NCBI GenBank assembly: GCA_017448355.1
Contig: JAFSLQ010000057.1
Coordinates: 1-62,628, forward strand
DNA: 62,628 bases
Origin: Clostridia bacterium
GTDB lineage: Bacteria > Bacillota > Clostridia > Christensenellales > Borkfalkiaceae
Direction: 5' to 3'
Both the position numbers and the translations under genes were made by a program. This document shows positions 35,812 through 44,514 of this stretch, piece after piece; the first letter of the stretch is position 1; every line of letters starts with the position of its first letter. The notes beneath the pieces were generated by a model. The model did not search any database, was not told where the DNA came from, and saw only the letters and a program-made list of their open reading frames with translations.

Positions 35812-36067
35812 GTCCTATAAAAATTAGCCTGCATCGGCCGACGGAAAGGAAAATATTAACCCGATTTTACTACGGGCGAATACCGCGTTTACCGCTTCTG
35901 CATCTTTCCTGTTGGGTGTCCGTAACGACGGACGGAAAGCCCCGCTCCACGATAAAAATACGGCTTCTCTTTATTATATTTGTGGATTTTTTTGACCTTT
36001 CCTATCGCACCGCGAAGGCATCGAAAACCGCCTTTTTAGTGTAAATATGTCCTTAATCCCTTGTCGC
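35812..36067 (-). ncRNA. Unassigned structured RNA candidate
   Basis: About 256 nt transcribed leftwards from a consensus promoter (36102-36074). It has no open frame but nested pairings: GGAAAGG (36002-35996) with CCTTTCC (35849-35843) closing a multibranch core; GTCCGT/ACGGAC nested within CTTTCC/GGAAAG (35939-35904); TCCAC/GTGGA (35986-35946); AAGGC/GCCTT (36034-36015). The 3' end AATTTTTAT is a weak termination signal. I find no signature of RNase P RNA, tmRNA, SRP RNA or a known riboswitch; 6S-like or raiA-like RNA cannot be excluded. Evidence is structural only. Confidence 0.5.
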
Positions 36068-36073
36068 ATAAAT

Positions 36074-36102
36074 ATTGTATCAAAAATCTTCGCATAATGC
36101 AA
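36074..36102 (-). promoter_or_regulatory. Minus-strand promoter of the structured RNA
   Basis: On the minus strand TTGCAT (36102-36097), 17 bp, TACAAT (36079-36074). It is divergent from the comEC promoter 9 bp away. Confidence 0.75.
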
Positions 36103-36111
36103 CACTTAATG

Positions 36112-36140
36112 TTGACTTTTTTGTCGTTTTGTTTTATATT
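36112..36140 (+). promoter_or_regulatory. Promoter of comEC
   Basis: TTGACT (36112-36117), 17 bp, TATATT (36135-36140). The leader is about 20 nt with only a weak purine tract (gtagggt). Confidence 0.8.
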
Positions 36141-36166
36141 TTATCAGTGGACGTAGGGTTGTACTA

Positions 36167-38323
36167 ATGAAGCGTTTGGTTAATTTCAGAGTTGCGGTCT
36201 TTTTGACGACAGCACTTATTTTAGGAATTCAGTTTTCTTATTGTTGCCTTTTCGGAAATGTTTTCGGCGCAGTCGCGGCAGTCGTTGCCGCGCTTGCGGC
36301 TTTTATTGTTTTTATCTTTTTTTCGACGGCAAATTTTAAAAGCACAGGCAAATTCCTGTGTTTTTTAATTTTTATCGCTACTTTCGCGTTCGGCGGAATT
36401 AGTTTTAAAATTACCGTGGATAACTACCAAAACGCAGACCTTAGCGGACATATTGTAAGTACGTCGGGTAGAATAGAAGAAATTTCAGATAAGGAAAATT
36501 ATTCCGCACTTATTGTCGGCGGCGTTAAGTTTTCAGGGATTATTGACGGCGACACCAAATATAAAGTCGCTCTTTACGTTTACGGCGATAATGATTTTAA
36601 AATAGGCGACGTCATCTCTTTTAAAACCGCTATAAAGGACAGAACCTTATTTTATAACGGCAAATTTTCCGCCGCCGCTTTATCCGAAAACGTCAGATAT
36701 TATGCCGATATAGGGGCGGACGAAATAGAAATAACCGCGCATACTTCAAACGTATTTGAAGTATGTAACGATTATATTTATAACGTTTTGAAAGCAGGAT
36801 TAAGTGAAGACGAGTTCGGGATAGCGTACGCTATGCTAACCGGCAATTCCGACTATATTTCGGAAGAAAATCTTGCGAGTTTTCGCGCGGCTGGCGTAGC
36901 GCATATCTTTGCGATATCGGGACTGCATATCGGCTTTCTGGCGACCGCCGTGTATTTTGTGCTTAATAAAATTAAGGTTAAAAATTATTTGTCGTTTTTA
37001 CTGACGTTTTTGCTTTGCCTTTTTTATTCGGGTGTGTGCGGGTTTTCGGCGTCTTCTATCCGCGCCGTGATAATGTTTTTCGTGCTGAATTTCGCTAAAA
37101 TTCTAGGACTTAAATATGACGCCGTGTCTTCGGTGTTTCTCGCCGCGTTTATTATACTTTTAATATCGCCCGTGCAAATGTTTTGCATAGGGTTTTTACT
37201 GTCTTTCTCGGTAGTCTTTACAATTATAGCACTTTATAATCCGATAATGAAATTGCTTAAATTTATGCCCAAAAAACTTGCGGCGGCGGTGTCCGTTTCG
37301 CTTAGTGCGGAAGTGGGCGGCGCACCTGTGATTTTGTTCTTTTTCGGGAATTTTGCGTCGTTAAGTATGTTTATCAATATCTTGTTTATACCGCTTGCGG
37401 GCGCAATTTTTGTAGCGCTTTTTTTAGGCGTGTTGCTTGGCGGCGTGTTTTCTCCGGTTGTGTGTCTTTTCGTTCAGAATTACGCGCTTTTCGGATTGAA
37501 TTTTGTAATAAACTCTCTTGATTTTAGGATTTTTTTAGTCGGCGGATTTACCTTGGGCGGGTTTGCCGCAGCATATTACGGAACTATAATAATAGCGGCA
37601 GGGTTTATCAATATTAAAAAGGCGGTAAAGACGACGTTATGCGTTTTGCTTAGCGTTATAACCGCTACGGGTACGTGTACCGTCAGCGCAATTCAAAACG
37701 AAAAAACTTACGCGTATGTTTTAGGTTCTGAAAACCTTTCCGCCGCGCTAATTACTTTTGACGAACAAAACTTACTTATCATAAGCGATATTTCTTACAG
37801 GACTTTTTCCGAAAGACGACTTGCTGAAACGTTAAGCGAAGCAAGGGGCGAAGCGATTTTTGTGGTTTTATTAAAACAGACTGAATACGTAGATTTAGCG
37901 GCGATGACGGTAAAAATTCGCGCTACCGCTAAAAATGCGGGACTTATCGTAAATAGACGGTATTATTACGGCGAAGAAGACAAAGACGCCGAAAATGTTC
38001 TAGGTAAACTCTTTTCGAGATTTACGGTAGTGAACGTGTCGGACGGCGAAAATGTTTCGGTATTCGGCGGCACTTTTGAGTTCGCGGCGCAAGGCAGGTG
38101 TTTGATTTTTAAGCGCAATGGTTATAATACCGGCGTGTTTGCCACGCTTAAAGGCGATGAAACCGTCGAATATCCCGATTGTTATTTTAATACGGTGATA
38201 TGCCTTGACAACCACGAAAAAACGGAATTGACTTTAATTCCCGAAAGGACGGTGAGTTTCAGACCTAAAAGCGGCTATCTTGACGGGGAGACGGAAGGGC
38301 GCTTAGCGATTCAACTCGGCTAG
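36167..38323 (+). CDS. comEC: ComEC/Rec2 DNA-uptake channel with eroded hydrolase domain
   Basis: ComEC is the membrane channel that carries single-stranded DNA into competent cells. This 718-residue protein has N-terminal spans, an OB-like external domain (about 90-195), and the competence membrane domain with the signature AISGLHIGFLA at 249-259. The C-terminal part (about 515-718) has the place and size of the metallo-beta-lactamase domain but lacks HxHxDH and other zinc ligands, so it is probably inactive as a nuclease. Other competence genes are not in the window. It is followed by holA, a common neighbour in Firmicutes. Confidence 0.9.
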   Translation: MKRLVNFRVAVFLTTALILGIQFSYCCLFGNVFGAVAAVVAALAAFIVFIFFSTANFKSTGKFLCFLIFIATFAFGGISFKITVDNYQNADLSGHIVSTSGRIEEISDKENYSALIVGGVKFSGIIDGDTKYKVALYVYGDNDFKIGDVISFKTAIKDRTLFYNGKFSAAALSENVRYYADIGADEIEITAHTSNVFEVCNDYIYNVLKAGLSEDEFGIAYAMLTGNSDYISEENLASFRAAGVAHIFAISGLHIGFLATAVYFVLNKIKVKNYLSFLLTFLLCLFYSGVCGFSASSIRAVIMFFVLNFAKILGLKYDAVSSVFLAAFIILLISPVQMFCIGFLLSFSVVFTIIALYNPIMKLLKFMPKKLAAAVSVSLSAEVGGAPVILFFFGNFASLSMFINILFIPLAGAIFVALFLGVLLGGVFSPVVCLFVQNYALFGLNFVINSLDFRIFLVGGFTLGGFAAAYYGTIIIAAGFINIKKAVKTTLCVLLSVITATGTCTVSAIQNEKTYAYVLGSENLSAALITFDEQNLLIISDISYRTFSERRLAETLSEARGEAIFVVLLKQTEYVDLAAMTVKIRATAKNAGLIVNRRYYYGEEDKDAENVLGKLFSRFTVVNVSDGENVSVFGGTFEFAAQGRCLIFKRNGYNTGVFATLKGDETVEYPDCYFNTVICLDNHEKTELTLIPERTVSFRPKSGYLDGETEGRLAIQLG

Positions 38324-38400
38324 GTAAGGATAGCAGACTAATAACGGAGAGTATAATTTTAAAATTATATAAAATAATGCGCGCGAACCTGGATTATCGG

Positions 38401-38429
38401 TTGCAAAGGCGCGCGAAAAATGATAAAAT
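38401..38429 (+). promoter_or_regulatory. Promoter of holA
   Basis: TTGCAA (38401-38406), 17 bp, TAAAAT (38424-38429). The -35 box overlaps a hairpin formed by GCGCGC repeats (38380-38415). Confidence 0.65.
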
Positions 38430-38490
38430 GTATAAGGGTATATTCGGCAAAAAGGATTGTGGCGTAAAACCAAAAGGACGATAGAATAAG

Positions 38491-39453
38491 ATGGTTTTTA
38501 CCGAACTTAAAAAAAGTCTTAATAGCGGGGAAAGGTTTTCCGTATATCTTATCGAAGGTACGGACGCTTATTTTCGTTCACTTGCGGTCGAAACCCTGAA
38601 AAATGCGTTAGTTAGCGAGCCGTCGTTAAACGTTTCGACGTTCGACGGGGAAAATTTAAACCAAGGCGACGCGCTTACTTCGCTTTCGGCGTTTCCGATT
38701 TTATCCGAACGTCGTATGACGATTATAAAAGAGTATTACCCCAAAGCCGACGCGCTTAAAAGCGGGATAGGCGAGTTTATCGTTTCGCCGAACGAACAAT
38801 CGGTACTCGTGATAGTAAACGAAGGGAATTCGGAACCGCTTAAAAAATTTAAGTCTGTATGCGTAGTTTCGTGCGGGGCGGCGGACAGCGCGCTTATCGT
38901 GCGCTGGATAAAGGCGACGGCAACTGCTTCCGATGTAAAAATTTCCGACGCGCTTGCGGAAACGGTGGCGGAATACTGCCGCTACGATATGACGAGAATT
39001 AAGGGCGAAACGGAAAAACTTATCGCCTATGTCGGCGGCGGTGAAATCACGGAAGAAGCCGTAAATCTTCTAGTCAGCCGCGACGCGGAATATAAAATTT
39101 ACGAAATGACCGATTTTATCGCGAAACGAAAATTCGATTTGGCTGTTAAGGTCGTATTCGATATGCTGGATAAGGGCGAAACTCCCGCGAGAATTATTTC
39201 CGCGGTATATAATTATTTCAGGCGGCTTTTATTCGTAGCGATAAGCGATAAGCCTAACGCTGAAACCGCGGCACTTTTGGGGATAAAAGAGTACGCGGTT
39301 AAAAAGACAAAAGAACAGGCGGCGGCATTTAAGATACGCGCGCTTAAAAACGCGGTTGACAGGCTTGGCGATTCGGATTATTTTGTGAAGAGCGGCAAAG
39401 CGGACGCGGACGAACTTATGTGGATAAATCTTTTTAAGATTATGACGGAATAA
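38491..39453 (+). CDS. holA: DNA polymerase III subunit delta
   Basis: The delta subunit opens the beta sliding clamp as part of the clamp loader. The 320-residue protein has the N-terminal DNA_pol3_delta fold starting with the segment FSVYLIEGTDAYFRSLAVE (about 18-36), a AAA-like middle and the C-terminal collar domain. Sequence conservation of this subunit is weak, so the call rests on length, N-terminal signature and position after comEC. It is 17 bp from cdaA and likely cotranscribed with it. Confidence 0.9.
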   Translation: MVFTELKKSLNSGERFSVYLIEGTDAYFRSLAVETLKNALVSEPSLNVSTFDGENLNQGDALTSLSAFPILSERRMTIIKEYYPKADALKSGIGEFIVSPNEQSVLVIVNEGNSEPLKKFKSVCVVSCGAADSALIVRWIKATATASDVKISDALAETVAEYCRYDMTRIKGETEKLIAYVGGGEITEEAVNLLVSRDAEYKIYEMTDFIAKRKFDLAVKVVFDMLDKGETPARIISAVYNYFRRLLFVAISDKPNAETAALLGIKEYAVKKTKEQAAAFKIRALKNAVDRLGDSDYFVKSGKADADELMWINLFKIMTE

Positions 39454-39470
39454 CCACAGGCGAGGGGATT

Positions 39471-40298
39471 ATGAATATAGGTGAGAAATTATCAATTTTT
39501 TGGAAAACTTTTACCGGTTCTTCGGAATTCGTTGTGGCGCTGTCCGTCAGCGTCATAGTGTTTTCGGTACTGTATTTTTACATGATAAAATTCCTGTTCG
39601 ACAATAATTCCGGCGGACTGGTTACGGTTTTTGTGCTTTCGATGATTTTGGGCGCAGGAATCGTTTTTTTAAGCGAGATGAATAGCGCCATATATATTCT
39701 TATTCCCGCTATTTATATCGTGATTATCATCGTACTGTATTCGGTGGAATTAAAGCGTCTCATATGGGCGCGCACGAATATGAAACTTGCGGACGTAAAG
39801 CACATCGGCAGAAGTTACGACGAAGAGAAAGTCGAAAAATGCATCAACGAAATAATTAAGGCGCTGCAAAATATGTCTAAAAACGACACGGGCGCAATCA
39901 TTGTGCTTGCGACCGACAACGTGCCTTCGCAGATAATAGACAGCGGCGTGAAAATCGACGCGGATATTTCCAGCGCGTTGATTGAAAGCGTGTTTTTCCC
40001 CAAGACTCCCCTTCACGACGGGGCTATGATAATAAGCGATACCAAGATAATCGCGGCGGGGTGTTTTTTACCGCTTTCGCAAAATATGGATAAAATTCCG
40101 AAAGATTTAGGCACGCGCCACCGCGCCGGAATAGGCGTTACCGAAACTATCGACGTCGTGTCCTTAATCGTGTCGGAAGAAACGGGCATCATTTCTATCG
40201 CGCGCGCGGGCAGACTTTCGCGATACGCCGATTTCGAGACGCTTAAAAAGACTTTAAACAAGTACTACTGGCAAGAACTCGAAAGCGTGAGAAGATAA
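39471..40298 (+). CDS. cdaA: Diadenylate cyclase CdaA
   Basis: CdaA makes cyclic di-AMP, the second messenger for potassium and osmotic balance, from two ATP. The 275-residue protein has three N-terminal membrane spans (about 20-92), a coiled-coil linker and a DAC domain (about 115-260) with catalytic Asp-Gly-Ala at 183-185 and RHR at 216-218. These are the invariant motifs. In most Firmicutes the next gene is cdaR (YbbR domains), which regulates CdaA; here it is a 43-residue membrane protein. The window also holds trkAH, a typical c-di-AMP target class. Confidence 0.96.
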   Translation: MNIGEKLSIFWKTFTGSSEFVVALSVSVIVFSVLYFYMIKFLFDNNSGGLVTVFVLSMILGAGIVFLSEMNSAIYILIPAIYIVIIIVLYSVELKRLIWARTNMKLADVKHIGRSYDEEKVEKCINEIIKALQNMSKNDTGAIIVLATDNVPSQIIDSGVKIDADISSALIESVFFPKTPLHDGAMIISDTKIIAAGCFLPLSQNMDKIPKDLGTRHRAGIGVTETIDVVSLIVSEETGIISIARAGRLSRYADFETLKKTLNKYYWQELESVRR

Positions 40299-40308
40299 GG
40301 AGATAGTT

Positions 40309-40440
40309 ATGGAAAACAAAGATTATCGCGTGAACTATGAGACGAGTGAAAATAAAAGCAAAAACTTCTGGCGGAATTTCGGCATCGGCGCGTTGGCGGT
40401 GTTTTTGGCGGTTTTAACCGTTCTTGTCATCAATCTGTAA
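40309..40440 (+). CDS. 43-residue single-span membrane microprotein next to cdaA
   Basis: The ATG at 40309 follows ataaggagat, a strong ribosome binding site, 10 bp after cdaA. The product is 43 residues: a hydrophilic head (MENKDYRVNYETSENKSKNF) and one membrane span (about 24-43) ending in INL. It occupies the slot normally filled by cdaR. There is no known family. Its tight spacing, ribosome binding site and one-span design support translation. A role in regulating CdaA in the membrane is inference. Confidence 0.7.
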   Translation: MENKDYRVNYETSENKSKNFWRNFGIGALAVFLAVLTVLVINL

Positions 40441-40456
40441 AGGTGAATTATAAATT

Positions 40457-41686
40457 ATGAAAAATACCGGTTTTCATCCTGCTGAAATACTTATACCGAA
40501 AGACGTGCCGATGGAAAAATGGGCGTGCGTTGCGTGCGACCAGTTTACCAGCGAAAAAGAATATTGGGATAAACTTTCGGCGTTTGTTGCAGACGAAAAA
40601 TCCACTCTTAAACTCACTTTGCCGGAAATTTATTTAAATGACCGTCTAAAAGAGAGAATTTTAGAAATAAATCGCAACATAAAGGCATATTTAACGGACG
40701 GGACTTTCCGTGAACTCGGTAAAGGTTACGTTTTAACCGTTCGCAGTACGCCGTTCGTTAAAAAACGTATAGGAATAGTCGCGTGCGTGGACTTAGAAGA
40801 TTATGACTACAAAAAGGGCTTAACTCCGCTTGTTCGCGCGACCGAAGGCACGATTGAAGAACGTATTCCGCCGCGCCTTAAAATCCGCGAAAACGCGGAG
40901 ATAGAACTTCCGCATATAATGATTTTATTCGACGACGAAAAGCGCGAAATAGCCGAACGGCTTTACGAAAGAAGGGGAGAGTTTGTTAAACTCTACGATT
41001 TTAGACTCAATATGGGCGGCGGGCATATAGAAGGATATTTTATTCCCGAAAGTGAAAATTTAACCGAAAAATTCGCCGCGCTTCTTGATGGCGACAGGCT
41101 TATAGCAAAGTATGGTAAAGCAGATGAGTTCGCCTTCGCGGTAGGCGACGGCAATCACTCTCTCGCAACCGCAAAAGCGCATTGGGAACGGATAAAGCCG
41201 ACGCTTTCGACGGAAGAGCGTAAAACTTACCCCGCGCGTTTTGCGCTTGCGGAGTTTAATAATATTTACGACGAAGGTATTTATTTCGAGCCGATTTTCC
41301 GTTTCGTTAAAGTGGCGGATAGGGATAAGTTCGTTAAAGAATTGAAAAACTCGGTTAAAGGGCACTACCGCATAGCGGCGGGCAAAATCGTGGAAAGCGT
41401 AGACGGAGATAACGCCCTTCCTTCGGTAATAACTTCAATCGATAAGTTTATCGCGGAATATATTGCCCTAAACGGCGGTTCGGTCGATTACGTTCACGGC
41501 GAAGAAAACGTGTTTAAACTCGTAAAAACAGACGATAGCGCGGTCGCCGTAATGCCCGACACGCTGAATAAAAGCGATTTATTTAAATTCGTATCCGCAA
41601 GCGGGGCGCTTCCGCGAAAGACGTTTTCTATGGGCGAAGGCGTTGAGAAACGATACTATTTAGAAGCAAAGAGAATAAAGGACTAA
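40457..41686 (+). CDS. DUF1015 family protein
   Basis: A 409-residue cytosolic protein matching DUF1015 (COG4198). The opening FHPAEILIPK and the family core GDGNHSLATAKAHWE (about 230-244, usually GDGHHRxxTA) are clear. Relatives often sit beside serine biosynthesis genes, and their N-terminus contacts phosphoserine-type substrates in proposals, but no activity is proven. Here it precedes aspartate kinase by 17 bp and follows the cdaA unit by 16 bp. No membrane span or signal peptide is seen. Confidence 0.88.
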   Translation: MKNTGFHPAEILIPKDVPMEKWACVACDQFTSEKEYWDKLSAFVADEKSTLKLTLPEIYLNDRLKERILEINRNIKAYLTDGTFRELGKGYVLTVRSTPFVKKRIGIVACVDLEDYDYKKGLTPLVRATEGTIEERIPPRLKIRENAEIELPHIMILFDDEKREIAERLYERRGEFVKLYDFRLNMGGGHIEGYFIPESENLTEKFAALLDGDRLIAKYGKADEFAFAVGDGNHSLATAKAHWERIKPTLSTEERKTYPARFALAEFNNIYDEGIYFEPIFRFVKVADRDKFVKELKNSVKGHYRIAAGKIVESVDGDNALPSVITSIDKFIAEYIALNGGSVDYVHGEENVFKLVKTDDSAVAVMPDTLNKSDLFKFVSASGALPRKTFSMGEGVEKRYYLEAKRIKD

Positions 41687-41703
41687 TATTAAAAGGTGAA
41701 CAT

Positions 41704-43035
41704 ATGTTGAAAGTTTGTAAGTTCGGCGGGACTTCTATGGCGGACGCCGCGTCGATAAGAAAGGTTAAAGACATTATTCTAGGCGAAGAATCGCGTAAAT
41801 ACGTGGTTGTTTCCGCACCGGGCAAGAGAAATAAAGAAGATATCAAAATCACGGATACGCTTTATAAATGCTATAACGACCTTGTCGAAAAGGGTGATTT
41901 TTCCGAGCGTTTTTCGCTTATCCGCGAAAGATTTTTGGGTATTGCCGCGGATTTAGGGTTGAAATCCGATTTTAAGGCGATTTTGGACGTAACCGAAAAG
42001 GAAATCGCCGAAAAGAAAAGCGCGGACTTTACCGCTTCGCGCGGGGAATATCTGTCGGCGAGAATTATGGCGGAGTTTTTGGGGTTCGAGTTTGTGGACG
42101 CCGAAGATATGATTCGCTTTGACAGTCAGGGAAGATTAAACGAAGAATATACCGACGATAAGGTAAAAACTCGCTTAAAACACGTGGATAAAGCGGTTAT
42201 CCCGGGGTTTTACGGCAGGGATTCCGAAGGAAAGGTCAAAACTTTCAGTCGCGGCGGCAGCGATATTACGGGTTCGGTAATCGCGCGCGGCGTAAAAGCA
42301 GACCTTTACGAAAACTGGACGGACGTCAGCGGGTTTTTAATCTGCGACCCGAGAATCGTGCCGGAAGCCGAAACTATTAGACAAATTACATACAAGGAAC
42401 TCCGCGAACTTTCGTATATGGGTGCGTCGGTGTTGCACGCGGAAGCCATTTTCCCCGTTATGAAAGTGAAAATTCCCATTAATATAAGAAATACTTTTAA
42501 GCCCGAAGACAAAGGGACGATGATTGTTCCGAACGAACAGTATAAGTCCCTTAGCGGCGAAATCATTACGGGAATTGCCGGCAAAAAGAACTTTACAGTT
42601 ATATTCATCGAAAAATCTATGATGAACTCCGAAGTCGGCTTTATCCGTCGCGTGCTTTCGGTCATAGAACATCACGGGCTTTGTATCGAACACGTACCGT
42701 CGGGTATCGATACGCTTTCTATCGTTCTTGAATCTGAACAACTCAAAAACGGCGTACTGTCGGATATCGTCAACGAAATACGCGAAAACGTAAGCCCCGA
42801 CTACGTGCACGTTATAGAAAACATCTCTTTAATCGCGACTGTGGGACACGGTATGGCGCGCCGTACCGGTACTGCGGCAACCTTATTTTCCGCACTCGCA
42901 AAAGCAGGTATAAATATCGCGATGATAGACCAAGGGTCAAGCGAACTCAATATTATTATCGGTGTGGCAAACTCCGATTACGAAAAATGCATTAAGGCGA
43001 TTTACGACGCTTTCGTCATTGCAAATAAGAAATAA
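41704..43035 (+). CDS. lysC: Aspartate kinase
   Basis: Aspartate kinase phosphorylates aspartate in the first step to lysine, threonine, methionine and diaminopimelate. The 443-residue monofunctional enzyme has the kinase domain with KFGGTSM at 6-12 and FSRGGSDITG near 180, then two ACT domains (about 300-440) that normally mediate feedback inhibition by lysine or threonine. The VGHGM segment lies in the second ACT region. The ATG follows aaaaggtgaac. Malic enzyme begins 18 bp later, so these may share a transcript. Confidence 0.95.
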   Translation: MLKVCKFGGTSMADAASIRKVKDIILGEESRKYVVVSAPGKRNKEDIKITDTLYKCYNDLVEKGDFSERFSLIRERFLGIAADLGLKSDFKAILDVTEKEIAEKKSADFTASRGEYLSARIMAEFLGFEFVDAEDMIRFDSQGRLNEEYTDDKVKTRLKHVDKAVIPGFYGRDSEGKVKTFSRGGSDITGSVIARGVKADLYENWTDVSGFLICDPRIVPEAETIRQITYKELRELSYMGASVLHAEAIFPVMKVKIPINIRNTFKPEDKGTMIVPNEQYKSLSGEIITGIAGKKNFTVIFIEKSMMNSEVGFIRRVLSVIEHHGLCIEHVPSGIDTLSIVLESEQLKNGVLSDIVNEIRENVSPDYVHVIENISLIATVGHGMARRTGTAATLFSALAKAGINIAMIDQGSSELNIIIGVANSDYEKCIKAIYDAFVIANKK

Positions 43036-43053
43036 ATTTTAGGAGCAGTTATT

Positions 43054-44235
43054 ATGAACTACGCAGAAGAATCACTTAAACTTCACGCTCAACTTAAAGG
43101 TAAGTTGGAAGTTGTTCCAAAAGTTAAAATCGAAAACAAGGAAGACCTTTCTTTGGCATATACCCCGGGCGTTGCAGAACCCTGTCTTGTTATCAATAAA
43201 GATTACAATAGGTCGTTCGATTTGACGGGAAGAGGCAATCTCGTCGCGGTTATTACCGACGGTACGGCGGTTTTAGGTCTTGGCGATATAGGACCTGAGG
43301 CGGGTATGCCCGTTATGGAAGGTAAATGTGCGCTGTTTAAGACTTTCGGCGGGGTAGACGCTATTCCGCTTTGTATAAGAAGCAAAGACGTGGACGAAAT
43401 AGTAAACACCGTAAAACTTCTCGCGGGAAGTTTCGGCGGCGTGAATTTAGAAGACATTTCCGCGCCCCGTTGCTTTGAAATCGAAAAAAGACTTAAAGAA
43501 GACCCTTCGGTCGATATTCCGATTTTCCACGACGACCAACACGGTACGGCGGTCGTGTGCGTTGCTGCAACGATAAACGCGCTTAAAATCGTCGGCAAAA
43601 AGTGGGAAGACGTTTCGATAGTGTTCTCCGGCGCAGGCGCGGCGGGCGAAGCGATAGCAAAATTAATGCTTGTTATGGGCGCGAAAGATATCGTTATGTG
43701 CGATAGAACGGGTATTATTTATAAGGGCAGAACCGAACGTATGAACGCTGAAAAGGAAAAGATTGCCGAATGGACGAATAAGACGGGCAAACGCGGTACT
43801 TTGGCGGACGCGGTTAAAGGCGCAGATATATTCGTCGGCGTTTCGAGTCCCGGAGTGTTAACCGAAGAAATGGTTAAAACGATGAATAAAAACCCGATAG
43901 TTATGGCTATGGCAAACCCCGTTCCCGAAATTATGCCGGAAATTGCTAAAAAAGCGGGCGCGGCTGTCGTCGGAACGGGCAGAAGTGATTTTCCCAACCA
44001 GATAAACAACGTTTTGGCGTTCCCCGGAATTTTCCGCGGTGCTTTGGATTGCAGAGCGACGGACATTAACGACGAAATGAATATCGCGGCGGCTACGGCA
44101 ATCGCAGAGCTTATAAGCGACGAAGAACTTACGCCCGATTATATTATTCCCGCGCCTTTTGATAAGCGCGTTGCGCCAGCCGTTGCGGCGGCAGTAAAAG
44201 CGGCTGCTATTAAAACGGGAGTAAACAGAATTTAA
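43054..44235 (+). CDS. NAD(P)-dependent malic enzyme (oxaloacetate-decarboxylating)
   Basis: Malic enzyme converts malate to pyruvate and CO2 with NAD(P) reduction. The 393-residue length matches the short bacterial type. Visible are the catalytic Tyr in LAYTPGVAEPCL (near 34-45), the metal-binding FHDDQHGTAVV (near 155-165), and the dinucleotide fold FSGAGAAGEAIAKLM (near 191-205). TAGGAG precedes the ATG. The choice between NAD and NADP cannot be made from sequence by eye. Confidence 0.95.
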   Translation: MNYAEESLKLHAQLKGKLEVVPKVKIENKEDLSLAYTPGVAEPCLVINKDYNRSFDLTGRGNLVAVITDGTAVLGLGDIGPEAGMPVMEGKCALFKTFGGVDAIPLCIRSKDVDEIVNTVKLLAGSFGGVNLEDISAPRCFEIEKRLKEDPSVDIPIFHDDQHGTAVVCVAATINALKIVGKKWEDVSIVFSGAGAAGEAIAKLMLVMGAKDIVMCDRTGIIYKGRTERMNAEKEKIAEWTNKTGKRGTLADAVKGADIFVGVSSPGVLTEEMVKTMNKNPIVMAMANPVPEIMPEIAKKAGAAVVGTGRSDFPNQINNVLAFPGIFRGALDCRATDINDEMNIAAATAIAELISDEELTPDYIIPAPFDKRVAPAVAAAVKAAAIKTGVNRI

Positions 44236-44247
44236 AACATAGAACCG

Positions 44248-44279
44248 ACCCTTAGGGCGTCAAATGACGCCCTAAGGGT
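44248..44279 (+). terminator. Hairpin after malic enzyme
   Basis: A 15-bp perfect stem (ACCCTTAGGGCGTCA and complement) with a 2-nt centre. It lacks a T run on either strand, so termination is uncertain. Its core CGTCAAATGACG resembles CGTCATTTGACG (28969-28980) in the element beside tRNA-Ala. Confidence 0.55.
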
Positions 44280-44330
44280 ATTAGGTAAAATGAAAGAAAT
44301 AAAAGTTCGTAAAAAGGTCGTGTAAAAACC

Positions 44331-44359
44331 TTGCTTTTTCATTTGAAAAATGTTATTAT
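44331..44359 (+). promoter_or_regulatory. Promoter upstream of the tRNA-Ser region
   Basis: TTGCTT (44331-44336), 17 bp, TATTAT (44354-44359). No good promoter lies directly before the intact tRNA-Ser, so this one may drive it through the intervening RNA. Confidence 0.75.
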
Positions 44360-44365
44360 AGACAA

Positions 44366-44493
44366 GCACGACTGAATAGGTCTCCCGAAAAAGATTGCCT
44401 AGCAAGATTTTTTGGGAAGAGGAGGAGCACGTCGTAAGGTCAAGCAAAAATTTATTTAAATTTTTGCGGACAAAAAAGGCGGTGCGACGACGT
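44366..44493 (+). ncRNA. Structured leader RNA or small RNA before tRNA-Ser
   Basis: From the predicted transcription start the RNA can form a bulged stem around 44381-44421 (CTCCCGAAAAA with TTTTTTGGGAAG), an 11-bp hairpin (GCAAAAATTTA, 44444-44454, with 44457-44467) and an 8-bp outer stem CACGTCGT (44428-44435) with ACGACGTG (44487-44494). The stem ends exactly where a 21-bp copy of the tRNA-Ser 5' end starts. No open frame and no known RNA signature were found. Confidence 0.45.
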
Positions 44494-44514
44494 GGAGAGA
44501 TGTCAGAGTGGTCT
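44494..44514 (+). pseudogene. tRNA-Ser 5' fragment
   Basis: Twenty-one bases identical to the first 21 bases of the intact tRNA-Ser (44636-44656), 142 bp upstream of it. The copy breaks off in the D loop. Confidence 0.8.

Noticed and set aside
35812-36067. Assignment of the structured RNA to RNase P, tmRNA or SRP RNA
   Set aside because: The expected conserved blocks (GAGGAAAGTCC and ACAGAA for RNase P, a tRNA-like end for tmRNA, GGAAGCAGC for SRP) are absent.
44366-44493. Assignment of the tRNA-Ser leader RNA to SRP RNA or a T-box
   Set aside because: No SRP tetraloop region and no T-box consensus; downstream gene is a tRNA.
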